Source: Hyphomicrobiaceae bacterium
GTDB taxonomy: Bacteria > Pseudomonadota > Alphaproteobacteria > Rhizobiales > JAKIUO01
NCBI GenBank assembly: GCA_021647535.1
Contig: JAKIUO010000094.1
Span: 1-11,311 of the forward strand
DNA length: 11,311 nucleotides
Reading direction: 5' to 3'
Shown here: positions 7,206 through 11,311 of the stretch, one piece after another
Position numbering within the stretch: the stretch's first letter is position 1
Layout of the letters: every line of letters starts with the position of its first letter
Translations under genes and position numbers: made by a program
Notes under the pieces: model-generated
Told to the model about the DNA's origin: nothing
What the model saw: only the letters and a program-made list of their open reading frames with translations
Database searches by the model: none

Positions 7206-7223
7206 ATGGTTAAAGGGGGTTAA
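7206..7223 (-). promoter_or_regulatory. Candidate CtrA-like site before the envC-like gene
   Basis: The minus strand carries TTAACCAT (7206-7213), the 8-mer known as a CtrA half-site. A second TTAA lies at 7220-7223, giving TTAA-N6-TTAA, one base shorter than the classical N7 spacing. It is about 20 nt upstream of the GTG start, overlapping the expected promoter-to-leader region. Identification is by motif only. Confidence 0.3.
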
Positions 7224-7298
7224 TGGTCAAATAGTGCTAATAATGAAATGATCATGATGAAGTCTGCCCCTGTTTACAAGACATCAACGACTTATTGG

Positions 7299-7318
7299 CG
7301 TCGAAATAATGTTCGACG
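7299..7318. promoter_or_regulatory. Dyad CGTCGAA-N6-TTCGACG
   Basis: A perfect 7-bp inverted repeat with a 6-nt AT-rich centre, ~115 nt upstream of the envC-like start. The dimensions fit a dimeric regulator operator. No T-tract follows, so it is not a terminator. Confidence 0.35.
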
Positions 7319-7434
7319 AAAGGCAAAACCACATTTTTTTCTACGATATACTCAAAACACTTGAAAAGCATAAAAAAGTTAGAGAGAAACCGTTGTCAGT
7401 TCAACGAAGCACACCGCTCAGCAGCCAAATCGCC

Positions 7435-7449
7435 ATAGCCACGGGCTAT
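7435..7449. repeat. Short palindrome ATAGCC-ACG-GGCTAT after rlmH
   Basis: The second copy of the hairpin at 4322-4336, located 17 nt past the rlmH stop in the direction of transcription. No T-run follows on the minus strand, so if it acts on RNA it would more likely protect a 3' end than terminate. Confidence 0.5.
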
Positions 7450-7465
7450 AATTATGCAATTTGAC

Positions 7466-7945
7466 CTATTCTCGATGATAGGGATGGTTCGCAAGGATGG
7501 TCAATGCCCGATAGATCTGTTCGCAACAGACCGCCCGTGCCAGACCATGCGGCATGGTCATAGGCGACAATGACAATTTAAGAGCGGCACGCTGCAACAG
7601 CTCCGGCCCATGACCATCGGGACCACCCAGTACAAAAACCAGCTGCCCAACACTCTCATCGCGAAATCTGGTGATCCGCTTGGAAAAAGATTGTGATGTC
7701 ATATCTTTACCATGCTCATCAAGCGCCACCAGCACAGACTTGTCTGGCGCTTTTTGCAAAAGGGCCAGCGCTTCTGCACTCTGTCTGGCTTTGAGCGAAC
7801 CGCCGCGCCCTTCATTCAGAACCACTAACCGGCAATCACCAATACCCAGCGACCGCCCCATGGCTTTGACGCGCGATACATAACGTTCGCACAATTCCTG
7901 TTCCGGGCCTTTTAGACGCCCAACCGCCAGAATGGTGATGTCCAT
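7466..7945 (-). CDS. rlmH: 23S rRNA (pseudouridine1915-N3)-methyltransferase RlmH
   Basis: A 159-residue SPOUT-fold methyltransferase that methylates pseudouridine 1915 in helix 69 of 23S rRNA in assembled ribosomes, using S-adenosylmethionine. Family motifs are all present: LDEHGK (75-80), the SAM-binding knot FVLGGPDGH (104-112), LSLSPMTMPHGLAR (124-137), EQIYRA (142-147), and the terminal NHPYHRE. Length is standard. Two cysteines at 140-141 replace the leucines often seen before EQ. It lies 74 nt downstream of rsfS, a pairing conserved across many bacteria. The likely ribosome binding site (GGGGGCG) can fold into a hairpin at 7954-7970. Confidence 0.96.
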   Translation of the reverse strand: MDITILAVGRLKGPEQELCERYVSRVKAMGRSLGIGDCRLVVLNEGRGGSLKARQSAEALALLQKAPDKSVLVALDEHGKDMTSQSFSKRITRFRDESVGQLVFVLGGPDGHGPELLQRAALKLSLSPMTMPHGLARAVCCEQIYRALTILANHPYHRE

Positions 7946-7953
7946 AAGGTTTC

Positions 7954-7970
7954 GCCCCCAAAAAGGAGGC
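7954..7970 (-). promoter_or_regulatory. Hairpin enclosing the rlmH ribosome binding site
   Basis: On the minus strand GCCTCC pairs with GGGGGC (one T-G wobble) around a TTTTT loop. The 3' arm is the only purine-rich Shine-Dalgarno candidate ahead of the rlmH ATG, 8 nt from it, and the 5' arm contains CCTCC as a local anti-Shine-Dalgarno. Folding would hide the site unless a ribosome or factor opens it. Confidence 0.35.
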
Positions 7971-8019
7971 CCTCAAAGCAACCGCACAAGAGCTACGCAC
8001 GATCAATCAGCAACAATCC

Positions 8020-8409
8020 CTAGACCTGTACCGGTTGGACATCGGGGCGTTCCGCCGACCACATTTTTTCAAGATTATAAAATTCGCGGATTTCGGGCTG
8101 AAAAATATGCACAATGACATCTCCCACATCCAGCAAAACCCATTCGCCAACACTCTGTCCCTCGATTTTGAGACTCTTGTGGCCTTTTTCCTTGAGCAGC
8201 TTGATCAACCGGGAGGCGATGGCGCTGACATGGCGCTTTGAGCGCCCGGAAGCCACCACCATGGCGTCTGCAATGGTCGTTTTGCCATCCAGGTCAATGG
8301 TGACGATATTTTCGCCCTTGGCATCATCAAGACATTCGATGATGGTGTCGAGCAGTGTATCTGAAGGTCCACCGTCACGAGCTATACTGGATCGGGATGC
8401 ATTAGTCAT
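8020..8409 (-). CDS. rsfS: Ribosomal silencing factor RsfS
   Basis: A 129-residue member of the Iojap/DUF143 family, which binds L14 of the large subunit and blocks subunit joining when nutrients are short. Typical motifs: TIADAMVVASGRSKRHVSAI (45-64), GEWVLLDVGDVIVHIFQPE (88-106) and REFYNLEKMW (108-117). The frame is open to 8463, but the ATG at 8409 has GGGAG 5 nt upstream and gives the usual length, so the extra 18 residues are unlikely to be translated. rlmH follows. In Hyphomicrobiales nadD is usually just upstream; here there is none, and a gene-free gap leads to purH. Confidence 0.95.
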   Translation of the reverse strand: MTNASRSSIARDGGPSDTLLDTIIECLDDAKGENIVTIDLDGKTTIADAMVVASGRSKRHVSAIASRLIKLLKEKGHKSLKIEGQSVGEWVLLDVGDVIVHIFQPEIREFYNLEKMWSAERPDVQPVQV

Positions 8410-8517
8410 GGCTTCTCCCTTGTTCACAAGATCTAAACCCATGGATTCCGTTGACGAGTGCATTTTGCTCTATTTGACTCCTGATATGGCGATGGAACGG
8501 ATCATTGCAGCCTTTCG

Positions 8518-8562
8518 CACTCCGTTTCTCACCAAAAGGAGTGTCGATCTCACAAGTGAGAT
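8518..8562. promoter_or_regulatory. Two adjacent dyads upstream of rsfS
   Basis: ATCTCAC-AA-GTGAGAT (8547-8562) is a perfect 7-bp inverted repeat with a 2-nt centre, a typical operator shape. Next to it CACTCC (8518-8523) pairs with GGAGTG (8538-8543) over a 14-nt loop. They lie ~110-155 nt before the rsfS ATG. Function is not known. Confidence 0.3.
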
Positions 8563-8782
8563 AGAGTTCTGTTTGCTGCCTGATTGCTCTCATCAATCGC
8601 CATAAAGTTACTATAAATGTGCCGATGACGACCATCGACTTGTCTTCATCCTATACCCATTTGCCAAAGCGGCGCAATATGTTCTCCAGAAGAAGGGTAA
8701 AAGCCCCTCACTGACAGCCATAGGCTGGCTCCTTGGCAAGAAAGAAATGCGCTCGCCGCGCGGCAGCTTGTGCAGCTGGCAG

Positions 8783-8882
8783 CAAAGGGCGAGCCCCTTG
8801 CAACCCCACTACTTAAATTGGGATTATTAAGGGACGCGTCCCTTAATCGCCCCGCGCGCAGCGGCGCTGTCCGCGCAGGACA
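8783..8882 (-). repeat. Multi-hairpin intergenic element, copy B (inverted)
   Basis: On the minus strand this begins right after the purH stop with hairpin TGTCC-N5-GGACA (8868-8882), overlapping the 15-mer shared with copy A (8865-8879). It continues with the 22-bp palindrome at 8826-8847, and then GGGGTTGC followed by an AAGGG / CCCTT hairpin (8783-8807). The order of parts matches copy A at 1248-1363. Further small hairpins continue to ~8690, for example GCCGCGCGGC near 8757. Confidence 0.55.
8826..8847. repeat. 22-bp perfect palindrome downstream of purH
   Basis: The half-site ATTAAGGGACG is followed directly by its exact reverse complement, with no spacer. It lies 44 nt past the purH stop. 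No T-run follows on the minus strand (AATCCCAATTT), so a protein-binding site or mobile repeat is as likely as a terminator. Confidence 0.6.
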
Positions 8883-8890
8883 TTCCTGAC

Positions 8891-10465
8891 TTAATGCCGG
8901 AAATGGCGCATACCGGTGAACACCATAGCGATGCCCGCTTCATTGGCGGCTTTGATGACTTCCTTGTCGCGCATGGAGCCGCCGGGCTGGATGACGGCGC
9001 AAGCGCCCGCGTTGGCCACGGCCATAAGGCCATCGGCGAAGGGGAAGAAAGCATCTGAAGCGACGACTGAGCCCTTGATGTCGAGCTTGGCGTGTTCGGC
9101 TTTGATGGCAGCGATGCGGGCGGAGTTGACACGAGACATTTGCCCGGCACCGACACCAATGGTCATGCCATCCTTGCAATAGATGATGGCGTTGGATTTG
9201 ACGAATTTGCAGACCTTCCATGAGAACAACAGGTCTTGCATCTGCTCATCGGTTGGTTTTTTGTCGGTGACCACTTCGAGCTTGTCATAGAGCGCCAGAT
9301 CGGCGTCTTGCACCAGCAGGCCACCATTGACCTTTTTGAATTCCAGACGATCAGCGGGTTCTGTTGACCATTGGCCACATTCCAGCAGACGGACATTTTT
9401 CTTCTTGGCGACCGCATCGATGGCCCCTTGCGAGACTTTTGGTGCAATGATGACTTCGACGAACTGGCGCTCGACGATTTCGGCGGCAGTTTTTTCATCA
9501 AGCTCTTCGTTAAAGGCGATGATACCGCCAAAGGCTGATTCTGGATCAGTGGAAAAAGCGCGTTCATAGGCTGAAAGCAAATCATCGCCGACCGCCACGC
9601 CGCACGGGTTGGCGTGCTTGCCGATGACGCAAGTCGGACCGTCATTGAACTGTTTGACACATTCAAGCGCCGCGTCAGTGTCACCTATATTATTGTAAGA
9701 AAGCGCCTTGCCTTGTAGCTGTTTGGCCGTTGAGACAGAGCTTTCCGTGCCGCCGCCTACATAGAAGGCCGCACCCTGATGGGGGTTTTCGCCATAACGC
9801 ATGGTCTGGGTTTTTTCATATTGCACGGAAAAGGTACGCGGGAAGCCCTCGGCCTTGCCGTCCTTGTTCTCGACAATGGCCCCCATCCAGTTGGAAATAG
9901 CCCCGTCATATTCGGCGGTTCTGGCATAAGCTTTTTGCGCCAGCTTACGCCGAAATTTGGCGCAGGTCGCCCCATCGTGCTGGCCCATATCGCCAAGCAG
10001 TTTTTCATAGTCGGACGGCTCAACAATCACAGCCACCGAACGATGGTTCTTGGCTGCCGCGCGGATCATTGCCGGACCGCCAATGTCGATATTTTCAACA
10101 CAGGTGTCAAAATCCGCGCCTTTGGCCACGGTCTCTTCAAACGGATAGAGATTGACCACAAGCAGATCAATATCGCCAATGCCATGTTCTTTTTGTGAAG
10201 CTTCATGCTCGGCATTGCCACGCACCGCCAGCAAGCCACCATGCACAACCGGATGCAGCGTCTTCAAGCGGCCATCCATCATTTCAGGAAAGCCGGTGAC
10301 ATCAGAAACATCCTTCACCGCAATGCCTTCATCCTTGAGCAATTTGGCCGTACCACCCGTCGAAATCAGCTCGACCCCCAGTGCATCAAGTTTTTTGGCA
10401 AACGCCGCCAGACCCGACTTGTCGGATACGGAAAGAAGGGCGCGTTTAATCTTGGGGCTGCTCAT
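8891..10465 (-). CDS. purH: Bifunctional AICAR formyltransferase/IMP cyclohydrolase PurH
   Basis: A full-length 524-residue enzyme catalysing the last two steps of de novo purine synthesis: formylation of AICAR with 10-formyltetrahydrofolate, then ring closure to IMP. The N-terminal cyclohydrolase (MGS-like) domain shows SVSDKSG (12-18), STGGTA (35-40) and DGRLKTLHPVVHGGLL (64-79). The C-terminal transformylase domain shows RYGENPHQGAAF (223-234), the catalytic Lys283-His284 in KHANPCG, SAFGG (310-314), and the canonical end GMRHFRH. The start has GAGG 6 nt upstream (10472-10475). No frame damage is seen. The heparinase-family gene lies 146 nt upstream on the same strand, an arrangement I recall from Hyphomicrobiales. 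Confidence 0.98.
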   Translation of the reverse strand: MSSPKIKRALLSVSDKSGLAAFAKKLDALGVELISTGGTAKLLKDEGIAVKDVSDVTGFPEMMDGRLKTLHPVVHGGLLAVRGNAEHEASQKEHGIGDIDLLVVNLYPFEETVAKGADFDTCVENIDIGGPAMIRAAAKNHRSVAVIVEPSDYEKLLGDMGQHDGATCAKFRRKLAQKAYARTAEYDGAISNWMGAIVENKDGKAEGFPRTFSVQYEKTQTMRYGENPHQGAAFYVGGGTESSVSTAKQLQGKALSYNNIGDTDAALECVKQFNDGPTCVIGKHANPCGVAVGDDLLSAYERAFSTDPESAFGGIIAFNEELDEKTAAEIVERQFVEVIIAPKVSQGAIDAVAKKKNVRLLECGQWSTEPADRLEFKKVNGGLLVQDADLALYDKLEVVTDKKPTDEQMQDLLFSWKVCKFVKSNAIIYCKDGMTIGVGAGQMSRVNSARIAAIKAEHAKLDIKGSVVASDAFFPFADGLMAVANAGACAVIQPGGSMRDKEVIKAANEAGIAMVFTGMRHFRH

Positions 10466-10611
10466 GAAGAACCTCTAATCTGTATGAAAATTTTGACTGG
10501 CTGGCGGGTAGCATGAAACCAGGGGCCTGCGCCAGTAAAATGCGCTTCGCGAACAGGGCCTGCACTCTTGCCCCTGCGCGACAACGGTTAAACCGGCCCT
10601 CCTCCCCCTTA
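10466..10611 (-). other. purH leader and gap after the heparinase-family gene
   Basis: No gene fits here. The minus strand has long-range inverted repeats, CAGGGGC with GCCCCTG and CTGGCG with CGCCAG (10501-10506 with 10530-10535), so the purH leader can fold. CCCTGCGCGACA at about 10571-10582 resembles the start of repeat copies A and B with one base missing. The purH ribosome binding site is at 10472-10475. Confidence 0.4.
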
Positions 10612-11311
10612 TTAACCGGGACGCGGGCAATGTTGCTCAAACATCCAGGCGATGTTGGAACCAGCACGTGCCGTACCAGATAGCGTGATCTGATGGGCCG
10701 CTTTTGGCCCGCCGCGATAGGCCAGATAGACGCTATCAGCCGTATCTATCTGCGCGCCTTTGGCAGTAAAGCGCCAGATTTCTCCATCTGGCAGGATCAA
10801 GTGCAGATTGTCTTCATCAGTGCGCATCAGATCAATGAGCGGATGCAGATGAAAGCGAATGCAAAAGGCGCTATCGCTCCCCCTGCCCACTCCGCTCAGA
10901 CGATCAACGCCTGACAGACGCAAGCCCTTGTGAGACAGCACCAGACGCCGCCTGTGTATCAGGCCAAAATGTTTTTCATAGCCATGATGACAAGCATCGA
11001 ATTCTGACAGATCAGCCCGCTCGACCTCAACATTATGGGGGCCGGACAGATCGCCCTTATAGTCAAAATCGCCAGAGGAGTGATCATCAATACTCAAGGT
11101 TGAATGGGCAATGGTTGAGCGTGCATAGCGCCGCCAGTTTTCATCTTCACCCTGAAACGCCCCGCTATTCACAATAACCGCGAAATGCCGAATGCTCATT
11201 TCAAAGGACAGGCATCCGGCATGTGTATCTTTGACTGCATAATTGGGGGGTGGTTTGCCGACATCGCATAAAAGCGTTGTGCCCTCTTCTTGCAAACGCG
11301 CAAAGGCGCTG
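10612..11311 (-). CDS. Heparinase II/III family protein (N-terminal part outside window)
   Basis: The frame is open to the right edge, so only the last 232 residues are visible. They are the C-terminal beta-sandwich of the heparinase II/III family: LQEEGTTLLCDVGKPPP near the edge, THAGCLSFEMS, VNSGAFQGEDENWRRYARST, AHSTLSIDDHSSGDF, and RFHLHPLIDL further on. The catalytic alpha-toroid is not in view, so lyase activity and substrate cannot be judged. Homologues next to purH in Hyphomicrobiales are uncharacterised and may act on acidic polysaccharides. The protein ends with NIAWMFEQHCPRPG. A TTG at 11295 is in frame but is internal to the domain and is not a real start. Confidence 0.88.
   Translation of the reverse strand, partial: SAFARLQEEGTTLLCDVGKPPPNYAVKDTHAGCLSFEMSIRHFAVIVNSGAFQGEDENWRRYARSTIAHSTLSIDDHSSGDFDYKGDLSGPHNVEVERADLSEFDACHHGYEKHFGLIHRRRLVLSHKGLRLSGVDRLSGVGRGSDSAFCIRFHLHPLIDLMRTDEDNLHLILPDGEIWRFTAKGAQIDTADSVYLAYRGGPKAAHQITLSGTARAGSNIAWMFEQHCPRPG

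Larger units (their letters stand above)
7187..7465. promoter_or_regulatory. Promoter-bearing gap between rlmH and the envC-like gene
   Basis: No gene is seen. On the minus strand a weak sigma-70-like pair, TTGTAA and CATGAT with 17-nt spacing, lies ~60-90 nt before the GTG. Closer to the gene are TTAA repeats that resemble a CtrA site, and further up is a perfect 7-bp dyad. The sequence is AT-rich between 7305 and 7385. These features suggest that the envC-ctpA unit has its own promoter, separate from rsfS-rlmH. Confidence 0.45.
8410..8890. other. 480-bp gap between purH and rsfS without a gene
   Basis: The half near purH (8690-8882) is a chain of hairpins annotated as repeat copy B. The half near rsfS has two dyads (8518-8562). 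The frames crossing this gap show no recognisable protein and look like random translation. I find no convincing -35/-10 pair for rsfS, and no trace of nadD. Confidence 0.55.

Noticed and set aside
8402..8635. 77-residue minus-strand ORF just upstream of and overlapping rsfS
   Set aside because: It lacks a good ribosome binding site and any recognisable motif, and its composition looks like translated non-coding sequence. No similarity to NadD motifs can be seen.
10466..10611. ZTP (pfl) riboswitch upstream of purH
   Set aside because: ACTGGCG and CCGCC fragments are present on the minus strand, but the conserved 3' core (CCGCC followed by TGGGCA) is not, so the match fails.
1..11311. CRISPR array, tRNA or rRNA genes, transposase, phage or toxin-antitoxin genes
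   Set aside because: No spaced direct repeats, tRNA-like folds, rRNA stretches or mobile-element proteins were seen on either strand; the genes are housekeeping and envelope functions.

Overview
The window looks like an ordinary chromosomal segment of an alphaproteobacterium, most likely in or near Hyphomicrobiales (Rhizobiales). The basis is the minus-strand order rsfS, rlmH, an EnvC-like protein, ctpA, a divergent polysaccharide deacetylase and rppH, which I recall as typical of that group. GC content is moderate by eye. A heparinase II/III family protein lies just upstream of purH, which also fits. The genus cannot be named from the sequence alone.

Layout. At the left edge a plus-strand gene (1-1149, 5' end outside the window) encodes a NYN-domain putative ribonuclease with an OST-HTH/LOTUS RNA-binding domain. 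All other confident genes read on the minus strand. A convergent, hairpin-rich gap (1150-1381) separates the NYN gene from a small lipoprotein related to YcbK/M15 peptidases. A doubtful 78-residue ORF (2327-2563) lies between that lipoprotein and rppH. Reading in the direction of transcription from the right edge: the 3' end of a heparinase II/III family gene (10612 to the edge), purH (8891-10465), a gap of about 480 bp without a gene, rsfS and rlmH, a 279-bp gap with regulatory-looking motifs, envC-like and ctpA almost touching, a rho-independent terminator, then the deacetylase and rppH almost touching.

Functions. RsfS and RlmH both act on the large ribosomal subunit. The EnvC-like protein has a LytM domain without zinc ligands, so it probably activates an amidase instead of cutting murein itself. 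CtpA is a periplasmic PDZ serine protease. The deacetylase homologue and the YcbK-like lipoprotein also belong to the envelope. RppH starts 5'-end-dependent mRNA decay, and the NYN/OST-HTH protein is probably RNA-directed too. PurH performs the last two steps of IMP synthesis.

I see no phage, transposon, CRISPR array, tRNA, rRNA or clear new multigene system. The unusual content is between genes: related hairpin mosaics in opposite orientation at 1248-1363 and 8783-8882, bracketing the whole rsfS-to-lipoprotein block; a terminator splitting the ctpA/deacetylase junction; a 20-codon ORF with a strong ribosome binding site in front of the deacetylase; a CtrA-like motif in front of the envC-like gene; and the lack of nadD next to rsfS. 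Several long open frames suggest starts too far upstream, and I have moved those starts using ribosome binding sites, signal peptides and a promoter candidate.
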